DNA of 64,000 nt from Aquibaculum sediminis (GTDB lineage: Bacteria; Pseudomonadota; Alphaproteobacteria; Kiloniellales; DSM-21159): assembly GCF_040712085.1 (NCBI RefSeq), contig NZ_JBFCVK010000002.1, positions 459,386-523,385 on the forward strand, given 5' to 3'. Below are positions 24,464-33,333 of this stretch, piece after piece (the first letter of the stretch is position 1; every line of letters begins with the position of its first letter). The notes below the pieces were generated by a model. The model was not told where the DNA came from. It did not search any database and saw only the letters and a list, made by a program, of their open reading frames with translations. The translations under genes were made by a program, and so were the position numbers.

Positions 24464-27232
24464 TTATTCCGCCGCCACGGCCTCTTCCGATTCCAGCCGC
24501 ACCGCCGCGAACTTGAACTCCGGAATCTTGCCGAAGGGGTCGAGCTGCGGGTTGGTCAGTACGTTGGCCGCGGCCTCGTTGAAGCAGAAAGGCACGAAGA
24601 CCATACCCGGCGGCACGTCGCGATCCTCGCGCACGCGCAGGCTGATGCTGCCGCGCCGGGTCGTGAGCCGCACCCGGTCGCCCGCTTGCAGACCACGCTC
24701 GCCGAGCTCCCTGGGATTCAGGCAGGCGATGGGCTCCGGCTCCAGGCTGTTCAGCACTGAGGCGCGGCGGGTCATGGCGCCGGTGTGCCAGTGCTCCAGC
24801 AGGCGCCCGGTCGTGAGCACCAGGGGATAGTCCGAATCCGGAAGCTCGGCCGGCGGAACAAGGCCGGTCGGCACGATGCGTCCGCGGCCATCGGCCGTGG
24901 GGAAGCCTGCGGCAAAGATGATCTCGTTGCCCGGCTGGTCGGGGGCGTCTGCGGGGTAGGTAACCGACTCCTCTCGCTCCACCCGTTCCCAGGTGATGTT
25001 GTTCAGCGAGGGCATCACCTGCGCCATCTCGGCGAAGACATCGCGCGGATGGCTGTAGGTCCAGTTCAGGCCGAGGCGATTGGCCATCTCCTGGATCAAT
25101 TCCCAGTCCTGGCGGGCCTGGCCCGGCGGCGGCACCGCCGGGCGGCCGATCTGCACCTGGCGGTTGGTGTTGGTGTAGGTGCCCCACTTCTCCGCATGGG
25201 CGGAGGCAGGCAGCACGACGTCCGCATGCCAGGCGGTCTCGGTCAGGAAGATATCCTGCACCACCAGGTGTTCCAGCTTGGCCAGGGCCTTGCGGGCATG
25301 GATCTGGTCGGGGTCGGACATGGCCGGGTTCTCGCCCTGGACATACATGCCCTTGATGCGCCCTTCCCCGACTGCGTCGATAATCTCGACCACGGTCAAG
25401 CCCCGGGCGGGGTCGAGGCTGCGGCCCCAGAGTTCCTCGTACATCTGGCGCACGCCCTCGTCCTCCACTGACTTGTAGTCGGGGAAGACCATGGGGATGA
25501 GTCCGGCGTCGGACGCGCCCTGGACGTTGTTCTGGCCGCGCAGGGGATGCAGGCCGGTGCCCGGACGCCCGATCTGGCCGGTGGTCAGCGCCAGGGAGAT
25601 CAGGCAGCGGGCGTTGTCGGTGCCGTGGACATGCTGGCTGACGCCCATGCCCCAGAAGATGATCGAGCGCTGCGAGCGGGCATAAAGCCGGGCCACCTCG
25701 CGGATTGTCTCCGCCGGGATGCCGCAGACCTCGGCCATCTTCTCCGGCGGGAAGTCCTGCACGCTGACCTTGAGCTCCTCAAAGCCCTTGGTGTGCGCCT
25801 GGATGTACTGCTCGTCGTAGAGGCCTTCCTCGATGATGGTGTGCAGCATGGCATTGAGCAGGGCGACGTCCTGGCCCGGCTTGAACTGCAGCATGTGGCT
25901 GGCATAGCGCGCCAGGCCCTGGCGGCGCGGGTCCATAATGACCAGCTTGGCCCCGGCCTTGGCCGCCTGCTTCAGGTAGGTGGCGGCCACGGGATGGTTC
26001 TGCGCCGGGCGCGCACCGATCAGGATGATGCAGTCGGCCTCGAGCGCCGCGGTGAAGGGGGCGGAGACCGCTCCGGAGCCGATGCCTTCCATCAGCGCTG
26101 CCACCGAGGAGGCGTGGCACAGGCGGGTGCAGTGGTCGACGTTGTTGGTGCCGAAACCCTGGCGCACCAGCTTCTGGAAGAGATAGGCCTCCTCGTTCGA
26201 ACCCTTGGCCGAACCGAACCCGGCGAGCGCCTGGCTGCCGTCGCGCTCCAGAATGGTCTTGAGCCCGCCGGCGGCACGCTCCAGCGCCTCCTCCCAGGTC
26301 GCTTCGCGGAAGTGCGTCCAGGGATTGTTGGAATCGATCTTGTCGTCCCAGCGCTTGGGCGCATCCTCGCGGCGGACCAGGGGCACGGTGAGCCGCTCGG
26401 GGCTATGGATGTAGTCCCAGCCAAAGCGGCCCTTGACGCAGAGCCGCTGCTCGTTTGCCGGACCGTCGCGCCCGTCGATCTGCACGATCTTCTCGTCCTT
26501 GACGAAGACCTTGGTCTGGCAGCCGACGCCGCAGAAGGGGCAGAGGCTGTCCACAGACTCGTCGGCCCAGACCGTGCGGCTGTCGTTGGCCTCATCGAGC
26601 AGGGTCTTCTCCATGAGTGCCCCGGTGGGGCAGGCCTGCACGCATTCCCCGCAGGCCACGCAGGTGCTCTCGCCCATGGGATCGTCGAAGTCGAAGATCA
26701 CCTTGGCGTCGGCGCCGCGATAGGCCATGCCGATCACGTCATTGACCTGGACCTCGCGGCAGGCGCGCACGCAGAGCCCGCAGTGGATGCAGGCATCCAG
26801 GTTGACCGCCATCGCCGGGTGGGTGACGTCGGGCACCGGGCTCTCGTCCGCCGGAAAGCGGCTGTCGGCCAGTTCGAGCTTCTCGGCCCATTGCCAGAAC
26901 TTGGAATCGGGGTCGTGGCTGGTTTCGCGCGCCGGCTGGTCGGCCAGCAGCAGTTCGAAGACCATCTTGCGCGCGGCTTTGGACCGCTCGTCGGCGGTGG
27001 TCACCACCATGCCTTCCGTGGGCTGGCGGATGCAGGACGCGGCCAGCACCCGCTCGCCTTCGATCTCCACCATGCAGGCGCGGCAGTTGCCGTCGGCCCG
27101 GTAGCCGGGGTCGGGGCTGTAGCAGAGGTGGGGGATCTCGGTGCCCTCGCGCGCGGCCACCTGCCAGATGGTCTCTTCCGGCGCGGCCTCGACCGTGCGG
27201 CCGTCGAGGGAGAAGCGGATGGTCTGGCTCAT
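24464..27232 (-). CDS. fdsA: NAD-linked formate dehydrogenase alpha subunit FdsA
   Basis: A 922-aa cytoplasmic molybdoenzyme. The N-terminal [2Fe-2S] ferredoxin domain (residues about 1-90, CYSPDPGYRADGNCRACMVE...C) and His-ligated cluster region resemble NuoG. Two [4Fe-4S] motifs follow (CIHCGLCVRACREV, CVACGECVQACP), then the FDH cluster CPFCGVGCQ near 230 and the bis-MGD core. The molybdenum ligand is Cys372 in CTRLCHASSV. It oxidises formate in the cytosol and passes electrons to the NuoEF-like subunit for NAD+ reduction. Its ATG overlaps the upstream fdsB stop by one base. The accessory genes fdsC and fdsD are not seen next to it. Confidence 0.92.
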   Translation of the reverse strand: MSQTIRFSLDGRTVEAAPEETIWQVAAREGTEIPHLCYSPDPGYRADGNCRACMVEIEGERVLAASCIRQPTEGMVVTTADERSKAARKMVFELLLADQPARETSHDPDSKFWQWAEKLELADSRFPADESPVPDVTHPAMAVNLDACIHCGLCVRACREVQVNDVIGMAYRGADAKVIFDFDDPMGESTCVACGECVQACPTGALMEKTLLDEANDSRTVWADESVDSLCPFCGVGCQTKVFVKDEKIVQIDGRDGPANEQRLCVKGRFGWDYIHSPERLTVPLVRREDAPKRWDDKIDSNNPWTHFREATWEEALERAAGGLKTILERDGSQALAGFGSAKGSNEEAYLFQKLVRQGFGTNNVDHCTRLCHASSVAALMEGIGSGAVSAPFTAALEADCIILIGARPAQNHPVAATYLKQAAKAGAKLVIMDPRRQGLARYASHMLQFKPGQDVALLNAMLHTIIEEGLYDEQYIQAHTKGFEELKVSVQDFPPEKMAEVCGIPAETIREVARLYARSQRSIIFWGMGVSQHVHGTDNARCLISLALTTGQIGRPGTGLHPLRGQNNVQGASDAGLIPMVFPDYKSVEDEGVRQMYEELWGRSLDPARGLTVVEIIDAVGEGRIKGMYVQGENPAMSDPDQIHARKALAKLEHLVVQDIFLTETAWHADVVLPASAHAEKWGTYTNTNRQVQIGRPAVPPPGQARQDWELIQEMANRLGLNWTYSHPRDVFAEMAQVMPSLNNITWERVEREESVTYPADAPDQPGNEIIFAAGFPTADGRGRIVPTGLVPPAELPDSDYPLVLTTGRLLEHWHTGAMTRRASVLNSLEPEPIACLNPRELGERGLQAGDRVRLTTRRGSISLRVREDRDVPPGMVFVPFCFNEAAANVLTNPQLDPFGKIPEFKFAAVRLESEEAVAAE

Positions 27233-28938
27233 CACTGAACCTCCTCGGGGAAGTACTTGAAGGCACAGAGCAGCGGATTGGGCGCCGCCTGGCCGAGGCC
27301 GCAGATCGAGGCCTCCATCATCACCTTCGACAGCTCATCGAGCAGTGGCTTGTCCCACTGCGGCGCGTCCAGCAGCTTGACTGCCTTCTCCGTACCAACG
27401 CGGCAGGGGGTGCACTGTCCGCAGGACTCGTCCTCGAAGAAGCGCATCAGGTTGCGCACCACAGTCTTGATGTCGTCCTTGTCCGAGAGCACCACCACCG
27501 CGGCCGAGCCGATGAAGCAGCCGTGCTCCTGCAGCGTGTCGAAGTCGAGCGGTACAGCGTCCATGCTGGCCGGCAGGATGCCGCCCGAGGCGCCGCCGGG
27601 CAGATAACCCTTGAAGCTGTGCCCCTCGGCCATGCCGCCACAGTATTCCTCGATCAGCTCGCGGACGGTGATGCCGGCTGGCGCCAGCTTGACGCCCGGC
27701 TCCTTGACCCGGCCCGAGACCGAGAAGGAGCGCAGGCCCTTGCGGCCGTGGCGGCCTTCACCGGCAAACCACTCGGCGCCCTTCTCCAGGATGTCACGCA
27801 CCCAGTAGAGGGTTTCCACATTGTGGATCAGTGTCGGTCGGCCCCAGAGGCCCTTTTGCGTGGGGTAGGGAGGCTTGTGCCGCGGGTAGCCGCGCCGGCC
27901 CTCGATGGACTCCAGCATGGCGGATTCTTCGCCGCAGATGTAGGCGCCGGCACCGCGGCGCAGCTCCAGGCGGCAGTGGTGTGTCAGGCCTGCCTCCTCG
28001 AGAGCCGCGATCTCGCGCAGCAGCACCTCGCGCAGCTCGGGGTACTCGTCGCGCAGATAGATCCAGCAGGTCTCGCAGCCGGCCACCGATGCAGCGATCA
28101 GGGTGCCTTCCAGGAAACGGTGCGGGTCGCGCTCCAGGTACCAGCGGTCCTTGAAGGTTCCGGGCTCGCCCTCGTCGGCGTTGACCGCCATCAGCCGCGG
28201 CCCCGTCTCCTGGCGTACGAACTTCCACTTGAGTCCTGAGCGGAAACCGGCGCCACCCAGGCCGCGCAGGCCGGAGGCTTCCAGCGTCTCGATCGCCGTC
28301 TCCGGAGCCAGGCTGCCGTCCAGCACCTTGGCCAGCAACGCATAACCGCCCTCGGCGCGATAGGCCTCGAGAGGGCGGTAGTCGGGCAGGCGCGGATGGG
28401 TTTCCTGCTTGTCGACCAGTTCGGCGATAGTCTCGGCTCGCGCCTGGCCGATGTGGTGATGGCCCACCTCGGCAACCGGCGCCACCTCGCAGCGCCCCAT
28501 GCAGGGTGCGCGCACGACGCGCACCTCGCGGCCGAGATTGTCCGGCAGTGCGGCCAGCAGGGCCTCGGCGCCCATCATTTCGCAGGTCAGCGAATCACAG
28601 ACCCGCACGGTGAGCGGCGGCGGCGGGGTTTCCTCGTCCATCACCAGGTCGAAATGGGCATAGAAGGAAGCGGTCTCGAAGACCGCTGCCAGCGGCAGGC
28701 TCATCTCCTCCGCCAGGGCCGCCATATGGCGCGCCGAGAGGTGGCCGTAGTGATCCTGGATCAGATGCAAATGCTCGATCAGCAGGTCGGCCCGCCGCTC
28801 CCGCGCGCCCAGCAGCGCGCGCACCTCCTCCAGGGCCTCGGGCTCGACGCCGCGGCCCTTGGGGGCGTAGATGCCGCCGCGTCGACCGCGCCCGCCGCGC
28901 TGGGGAGAGGACGGGGGTGTGAGCGTTCCATCGGGCAT
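27232..28938 (-). CDS. fdsB: NAD-linked formate dehydrogenase diaphorase subunit, NuoE-NuoF fusion (FdsB-like)
   Basis: A 568-aa cytoplasmic flavoprotein. Residues about 25-165 form a NuoE-type thioredoxin-fold domain with a [2Fe-2S] set (CDSLTCEMMGA...APCMGRCEVAP). The NuoF part follows: FMN/NADH loop RGLGGAGFRSGLKWKFVR near residue 233, ADEGEPGTFKDRW, and the [4Fe-4S] motif ESCGQCTPCRVGT near 510. It transfers electrons from FdsA to NAD+. No separate fdsG (NuoE-like) gene precedes it, so the fused domain probably supplies that role. The start at 28938 gives a low-complexity N-terminus; a later start is possible but would remove little. Confidence 0.9.
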   Translation of the reverse strand: MPDGTLTPPSSPQRGGRGRRGGIYAPKGRGVEPEALEEVRALLGARERRADLLIEHLHLIQDHYGHLSARHMAALAEEMSLPLAAVFETASFYAHFDLVMDEETPPPPLTVRVCDSLTCEMMGAEALLAALPDNLGREVRVVRAPCMGRCEVAPVAEVGHHHIGQARAETIAELVDKQETHPRLPDYRPLEAYRAEGGYALLAKVLDGSLAPETAIETLEASGLRGLGGAGFRSGLKWKFVRQETGPRLMAVNADEGEPGTFKDRWYLERDPHRFLEGTLIAASVAGCETCWIYLRDEYPELREVLLREIAALEEAGLTHHCRLELRRGAGAYICGEESAMLESIEGRRGYPRHKPPYPTQKGLWGRPTLIHNVETLYWVRDILEKGAEWFAGEGRHGRKGLRSFSVSGRVKEPGVKLAPAGITVRELIEEYCGGMAEGHSFKGYLPGGASGGILPASMDAVPLDFDTLQEHGCFIGSAAVVVLSDKDDIKTVVRNLMRFFEDESCGQCTPCRVGTEKAVKLLDAPQWDKPLLDELSKVMMEASICGLGQAAPNPLLCAFKYFPEEVQ

Positions 28939-29022
28939 CTCTGTAACCTGCTTTCTCTGTTGTCTCTATCGTTTGGGGGCGTTTTCTGTCGATTGCCAAG
29001 GCTGCGAGAAGTTGCGTGCGCT

Positions 29023-29208
29023 CTAGCTGGCCGGCGGCTCGACGATCTCCAGGGTGACGGTGGCGGTGTCGATCAGGAGCTTGCCGGCATGCTCGAAGTT
29101 CACCGTCACCCGCGTGCCGACGGCCGACTGTACCTGCCCCAGGCCCCAGTCGGGCTGCTGCGGGTGGCGGACGAACTGTCCCGGTACATGGTCGATCCCG
29201 TCGGTCAT
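29023..29208 (-). CDS. DUF3553 domain-containing protein
   Basis: A 61-aa protein reading DHVPGQFVRHPQQPDWGLGQ, then VQSAVGTRVTVNFEHAGK, the full DUF3553 signature. This small beta-rich fold resembles the RNA-polymerase- or nucleic-acid-binding modules seen in larger CarD/UvrD-type proteins, but its own role is unknown. The ATG at 29208 begins the conserved part; the longer frame from 29268 is rejected because the extra residues do not resemble the family. In alphaproteobacteria DUF3553 genes often lie beside chpT, as here (divergent, 140 bp apart), supporting both calls. Confidence 0.85.
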   Translation of the reverse strand: MTDGIDHVPGQFVRHPQQPDWGLGQVQSAVGTRVTVNFEHAGKLLIDTATVTLEIVEPPAS

Positions 29209-29348
29209 TCTACATAAATTGTAACTTGTCAGAGCCATGGAGGAGTCTACAAAGACGCCCTGGGGCACACCAAGATCAAGAGCGACGTTTGCAGCCCGTG
29301 GAGCGACACGGCCGTGGCATCCATGGATGCTTATGGGAATGGGGCGAG

Positions 29349-29975
29349 ATGGGGCAAAGTGATGTGAGGTTGGCCGAGCTGCTTGCGGCTCGGCTGTGCC
29401 ATGATCTGGCCAGTCCGCTTGCGGCCATCGACAATGGCCTGGAGCTGATGACCGATCCCGATTTCGGCGACGCGGCGCAGGCCGGCGAGCTGGTGGGCGA
29501 GAGCGTGCGCCAGGCCGTGGCCAGTCTCAATTTCCTGCGCGCGGCTTTCGGCAGTGCGGGAGCGACGCTGGGCGACCCCCACTATCTGCGGGAAGTGGCG
29601 GAAAGCTGGCTGACGCGCCGCGGCATTGCGCTCAACTGGAACATCGGCTCCGCCGGCCTGCGTCCGGAACTGGGCCGACTGCTGCTCAACCTGCTGGCCC
29701 TGGGTGGCGAAAGCCTGCCGCGCGGCGGCGCGCTCACTCTCAGTGCGGCACAGGCGCCGGCGGCGCAGCGCTTCGGTCTGACGGCTGAGGGGCCGCACGC
29801 GGGCCTGCGCCCGGAGATGCAGCGGGGTCTCGACGCCCTGACGGCCAAAAGCCTCGATCCCCGGGGCGCACAGGCCTTCTATCTGCGTCGTCTGGCCGAG
29901 CATCTTGGTGGCACCATCGAGGCCGCGCAGGAGACCCCCGACCGCCTGGCGCTCGACCTGATCCTGCGCGGCTGA
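29349..29975 (+). CDS. chpT: Histidine phosphotransferase ChpT
   Basis: A 208-aa cytoplasmic phosphotransfer protein of the CckA-ChpT-CtrA relay that controls the alphaproteobacterial cell cycle and motility. The phospho-accepting histidine is H18 in ARLCHDLASPLAAIDNGLEL, and a degenerate HATPase-like C-terminal domain follows (RPELGRLLLNLLALGGESLP; AQAFYLRRLAEHLGG). The ATG at 29349 starts eight residues before the first conserved helix; a longer in-frame upstream stretch runs into the DUF3553 promoter and is rejected. The length is typical. Confidence 0.87.
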   Translation: MGQSDVRLAELLAARLCHDLASPLAAIDNGLELMTDPDFGDAAQAGELVGESVRQAVASLNFLRAAFGSAGATLGDPHYLREVAESWLTRRGIALNWNIGSAGLRPELGRLLLNLLALGGESLPRGGALTLSAAQAPAAQRFGLTAEGPHAGLRPEMQRGLDALTAKSLDPRGAQAFYLRRLAEHLGGTIEAAQETPDRLALDLILRG

Positions 29976-30053
29976 GCGCGGGCGTTCCGACGCCCCGTCA
30001 CTGGGAGCGGCAGGCGGGCGTGTTGAAGTCCGGTGCCGCAGCCGGCCGCCCTG

Positions 30054-30150
30054 GTGACCTCGTACCACGGCAGCCCTCCCAACTCATCACTGCGAGCGAC
30101 AGCAGGGAGCGCGGCAGTCCAGGGCCGGATGCGCCAGCGGGGAGGTGGTT
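30054..30150 (-). repeat. Dispersed intergenic palindrome, copy E (partial, extended flank)
   Basis: The outer arm CACTGCGAGCGAC and inner GCGGCAGTCCAGGGCC match the other copies in reverse orientation, but the second half is missing after about 30140. The 30 bp before the arm (GGTGACCTCGTACCAC...CAGCCCTCCC) are shared almost exactly with copy D, so these two share a longer unit. The pair flanks the iron-binding-protein gene. It lies in the 319-bp gap between chpT and that gene. Confidence 0.7.
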
Positions 30151-30167
30151 CCTGAACTTCACCCCTG

Positions 30168-30196
30168 TTGACGATAAGAATGATTTGCATTAACTC
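30168..30196 (+). promoter_or_regulatory. Candidate sigma-70 promoter with Fur-box-like site in its spacer
   Basis: TTGACG at 30168-30173 and TAACTC at 30191-30196 are separated by 17 bp. The spacer contains AATGATTTGCATT (30179-30191); the 19 bp centred there match 13 positions of the classical Fur consensus GATAATGATAATCATTATC. It ends about 100 bp upstream of the ATG of an iron-type binding-protein gene, as expected for iron-repressed uptake. The -10 is weak. In many alphaproteobacteria iron control uses Irr or RirA instead, so the regulator is uncertain. Confidence 0.5.
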
Positions 30197-30294
30197 TGCA
30201 ATTGCGTCGCAACACGCTGCGCTCGGCGCCGGCATAGGCGGGCGCGCCGCAGTTGCCCATGCAGAACCGCTTCATCGACGGGAGTTTCCGACAC

Positions 30295-31341
30295 ATGACC
30301 CTTTCTCGCCGCCATCTGGCCAGCACGGCCGCCCTTGCCGGGCTCGTCGGTGGACTCGCTTTCCTCGCCATGGCGCCCGCTGCCCAGGCCGAGGGAGAGC
30401 TCAACATTTATTCCGCGCGTCACTACGATTCCGATGCCGCCTTGTACCGAGACTTCACCGAGCAGACCGGCATCGAGATCAACCTGATCGAGGGCAGCGG
30501 CGAAGAGCTGGTGGCCCGCATCCTGAATGAGGGCGCCAACAGCCCGGCCGACGTCTTCATCACGGTGGATGCCGGCCGCCTCTGGCGCGCCGAGCAGGAA
30601 GGCATCTTCCAGGCGGTCTCGTCGGAGACCCTGGAGGAGCGCATTCCGGACTATCTGCGCCATCCTGAGGACCTCTGGTACGGCTTCTCCACCCGGGCGC
30701 GCACCCTCTACTACAATCCGGAGATCGTCGAGGAGCCGCCGACAAGCTATGAGGATCTGGCCGACCCGCGCTTCGAGGGCCTGGTCTGCATCCGCTCCAG
30801 CTCCAACATCTATAATCTTTCGCTCATGGCCTCGCTGATCGACGTGCATGGCGAAGAGGGTGCGACCGAGTGGGCCGAGGCCGTGGTGAACAACTTCGCC
30901 CGCGATCCCCAGGGCGGCGACACCGACCAGATCAAGGGCGTGGCCTCCGGCGAGTGCGGCGTGGCCGTGGCCAACCACTACTACTATCTGCGCCTCGTCC
31001 GCTCCGACGATCCCGACGACCAGGCCGTGGTGGAGAAGGCCGAGCTGGTCTGGCCGAACCAGGATGGCCGCGGCGTGCACGTCAATGTGTCCGGCGCCGG
31101 CGTTGCCGCCAATGCGCCCAATCCCGATGCAGCGCTGACCTTCCTCGAGTACCTGACCACGGACTCGGCCCAGACCTACTTCACCGAGGGCAACAACGAG
31201 TACCCGGTGGTCGAGGGCGTGCTGGACAACCCGGTGCTGGAAGAGTTCGGGGTGCCCAAGGCCCACGAGATCAATGTCGCGGTCTACGGCGAAAACCAGC
31301 CGCTGGCCCAGATGATCTTCGATCGCGTCGGCTGGCGCTGA
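30295..31341 (+). CDS. Fe(3+) ABC transporter substrate-binding protein (FbpA/FutA type)
   Basis: A 348-aa periplasmic iron-binding protein. The signal LSRRHLASTAALAGLVGG carries twin arginines and ends near AAQA (residue 33), so Tat export is likely. The mature start EGELNIYSARHYDSD is typical of FbpA/FutA/IdiA proteins, and the tyrosine-rich block VANHYYYLRLVRS (near residue 226) supplies iron ligands. The ATG at 30295 has GGAG ten bases upstream; the in-frame ATG at 30253 has none. No permease or ATPase gene is adjacent, so it is an orphan binding protein. A Fur-like promoter precedes it and a hairpin follows. Confidence 0.9.
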   Translation: MTLSRRHLASTAALAGLVGGLAFLAMAPAAQAEGELNIYSARHYDSDAALYRDFTEQTGIEINLIEGSGEELVARILNEGANSPADVFITVDAGRLWRAEQEGIFQAVSSETLEERIPDYLRHPEDLWYGFSTRARTLYYNPEIVEEPPTSYEDLADPRFEGLVCIRSSSNIYNLSLMASLIDVHGEEGATEWAEAVVNNFARDPQGGDTDQIKGVASGECGVAVANHYYYLRLVRSDDPDDQAVVEKAELVWPNQDGRGVHVNVSGAGVAANAPNPDAALTFLEYLTTDSAQTYFTEGNNEYPVVEGVLDNPVLEEFGVPKAHEINVAVYGENQPLAQMIFDRVGWR

Positions 31342-31350
31342 GGTAACGCG

Positions 31351-31382
31351 GGCCGCCTGATCGGCGGCCTGCCTTTCCTTCT
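31351..31382 (+). terminator. Hairpin after the iron-binding-protein gene
   Basis: GGCCGCC (31351-31357) and GGCGGCC (31363-31369) form a perfect stem with a five-base loop, ten bases after the stop codon, followed by the pyrimidine-rich GCCTTTCCTTCT. A rho-independent terminator is plausible although the T run is interrupted. Confidence 0.5.
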
Positions 31383-31525
31383 CACATCGGACGCAATGAG
31401 ACGCGGTGTTCCGGGGCCATCAGCCAAAGGCCTTGGAGCGCCGCGTCGGCCGTTCTGTCTCCTTGCGTTGACGAGGAACGGGACATCCACTGCGGTGACC
31501 TCGTACCACCGCAGCCCTCCCCACT

Positions 31526-31619
31526 CGTCACTGCGAGCGACCAACGGCAGCGCGGCAGTCCAGGGCCACAGGCTAACCGCCCTGGATCGCCGCGTCGGCT
31601 TCGCCTCCTCGCGATGACG
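31526..31619 (-). repeat. Dispersed intergenic palindrome, copy D
   Basis: A 94-bp full-length copy in reverse orientation: CGTCACTGCGAGCGACC at one end, GCCTCCTCGCGATGACG at the other, with GTCCAGGGCC / GCCCTGGATCGCC inside. About 30 bp to its left match the flank of copy E. It lies in the 473-bp gap between the iron-binding-protein gene and degP. Confidence 0.8.
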
Positions 31620-31814
31620 TGGGTTGAAGGGCGTCAGCACGATCGGTTGTGGTTCAGCTTTCCCCGCCCCACGGCATCACCCCTTGCCCCCGGCCGGCTC
31701 GTCTTCCAGAGTCCATGACGGAAAATTAATGCAACGGACAGCGGCAATTTAGGGCTTCGTGCTTATCTCTTGCCGTGAAGCAACTTTCCACTTTGGAAAC
31801 GGAGGCCGTAGCTG
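31620..31814. other. Noncoding region upstream of the DegP-type protease gene
   Basis: About 195 bp with no supported gene. The stretch 31720-31800 is more AT-rich than its surroundings (GGAAAATTAATGCAACGG, GCAATTTAGG) and probably holds the protease promoter. I see no confident -35/-10 pair or stress-sigma site. Confidence 0.4.
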
Positions 31815-33314
31815 ATGTCACTTCTTTCCCTTCAACCCCGCAGGGCCGCGGCCGCCGCGGTGGTCGCCGGCGGGGCGCTGCTCTGGTCGGGCGTGGCGCT
31901 CGCCCAGGAGATGCCGGGCAGCTTTGCCGACCTGGCCGATCGGGTCAGCCCGGCGGTGGTCAACATCACCGCCAGCCAGAGCGCCGAGCCCGAGGAGCGC
32001 AGGCGCGGCTTTGGCGGACCCTCTCCCTTCCCGGAGGGCTCGCCCTTCGAGGAGTTTTTCCGTCAGTTCGAGGACCGCTTCGGCGACCTGCTGCCCGGTC
32101 CGCGCGATCAGCAGTTCCGCGGTCCCGGCGCGCCACGCCAGGGTGTGGGCTCGGGCTTCATCATCGATGCAGAGGGTTACGTGGTCACCAACAACCACGT
32201 GATCGATCAGGCCGACGACATTCGCGTGCGCCTCTCCGACGGGCGTGACTTGGCGGCGGAACTCGTGGGCAGCGATTCCCAGACCGACGTGGCGCTGCTC
32301 AAGGTCGAGACCGACAAGGACCTGCCCGCGGTCGAGTGGGGCGATTCCGATGATGTGCGGGTCGGCGACTGGGTTCTGGCCGTGGGCAACCCCTTCGGCC
32401 TGGGCGGCTCGGTAACCGCCGGCATCGTCTCGGCGCGTGGCCGCGACATTCAGGCCGGTCCCTACGATGATTTCATTCAGACCGATGCGGCGATCAACCG
32501 CGGCAACTCCGGCGGTCCGATGTTCAACCTCGACGGTGAGGTGATCGGCATCAACACCGCGATCTATTCGCCCTCCGGCGGCTCCGTGGGCATCGGCTTC
32601 GCCATCCCCTCCAGCATGGCGCAGGATGTCGTCGAGCAGCTGCGCGACGGCGGCCAGGTGGAGCGCGGCTGGCTCGGTGTGCGCATCCAGGAGGTGACGC
32701 CCGAACTGGCCGACGGCCTGGGCCTCGATGGTGCCATGGGTGCGCTGGTTGCCAGCGTGCAGCCCGACAGCCCGGCCGAAGCCGCCGGCGTGCGGGCCGG
32801 CGACGTGATCACCGCCTTCGACGGCCAGGAGGTCAAGCGCATGCGTGACCTGCCGCGTCTGGTTGCGGCGGTGCGTGCCGGCAGCACGGTCGAGATGGAG
32901 ATCTGGCGTGAGGGCGACAGCGAGACCCTTGATGTGACCATCGACCGCCAGACTCCGGAGGTGCTGGCCGCCATGTCCGGGCAGCAGCAGGCACCGGCCG
33001 AGGCCGAGGAGCAGCCTTCGGAGCGTCTCGGCGCGCGGCTGTCCAGCCTGGGCGAGGAGGAGCGCGAGGCCTTCGGCATCGACGGCGAGCAGGTCGGCGT
33101 GGTGATCGCCGAGATCGACCCGGCCGGTCGCGCCGCGGCCCAGGGCCTGCGCGTCGGCGACGTGATCGAGGAGGTTGACGGCAACCCGGTCAGCAAGCCG
33201 GGCGAGGTCGACAGCCGCCTGGCCACGGCGGAGGAGCAGGGCCGCAAGGCCGTGGTTCTCCTGCTCAAGCGCGGCGGTGAACCCCTCTACCTGGGGCTCA
33301 AGCTCGCGGCCTGA
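31815..33314 (+). CDS. degP: Do-family serine endopeptidase (DegP/HtrA)
   Basis: A 499-aa periplasmic protease and chaperone for misfolded envelope proteins. Signal peptide residues 1-32 end ALAQ. The trypsin-like domain has the catalytic triad H128 (VVTNNHVID), D158 (QTDVALLKV) and S232 (NRGNSGGPMF). Two PDZ domains follow (about 270-365 and 405-495), the first with GWLGVRIQEV, the second with VGVVIAEIDPAGRAA. The length is standard. It stands alone with its own leader and a strong downstream terminator. Which of the DegP/DegQ/MucD paralogues it is cannot be fixed from sequence. Confidence 0.93.
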   Translation: MSLLSLQPRRAAAAAVVAGGALLWSGVALAQEMPGSFADLADRVSPAVVNITASQSAEPEERRRGFGGPSPFPEGSPFEEFFRQFEDRFGDLLPGPRDQQFRGPGAPRQGVGSGFIIDAEGYVVTNNHVIDQADDIRVRLSDGRDLAAELVGSDSQTDVALLKVETDKDLPAVEWGDSDDVRVGDWVLAVGNPFGLGGSVTAGIVSARGRDIQAGPYDDFIQTDAAINRGNSGGPMFNLDGEVIGINTAIYSPSGGSVGIGFAIPSSMAQDVVEQLRDGGQVERGWLGVRIQEVTPELADGLGLDGAMGALVASVQPDSPAEAAGVRAGDVITAFDGQEVKRMRDLPRLVAAVRAGSTVEMEIWREGDSETLDVTIDRQTPEVLAAMSGQQQAPAEAEEQPSERLGARLSSLGEEEREAFGIDGEQVGVVIAEIDPAGRAAAQGLRVGDVIEEVDGNPVSKPGEVDSRLATAEEQGRKAVVLLLKRGGEPLYLGLKLAA

Positions 33315-33333
33315 CGCAGAGTTTCATGTCCCT

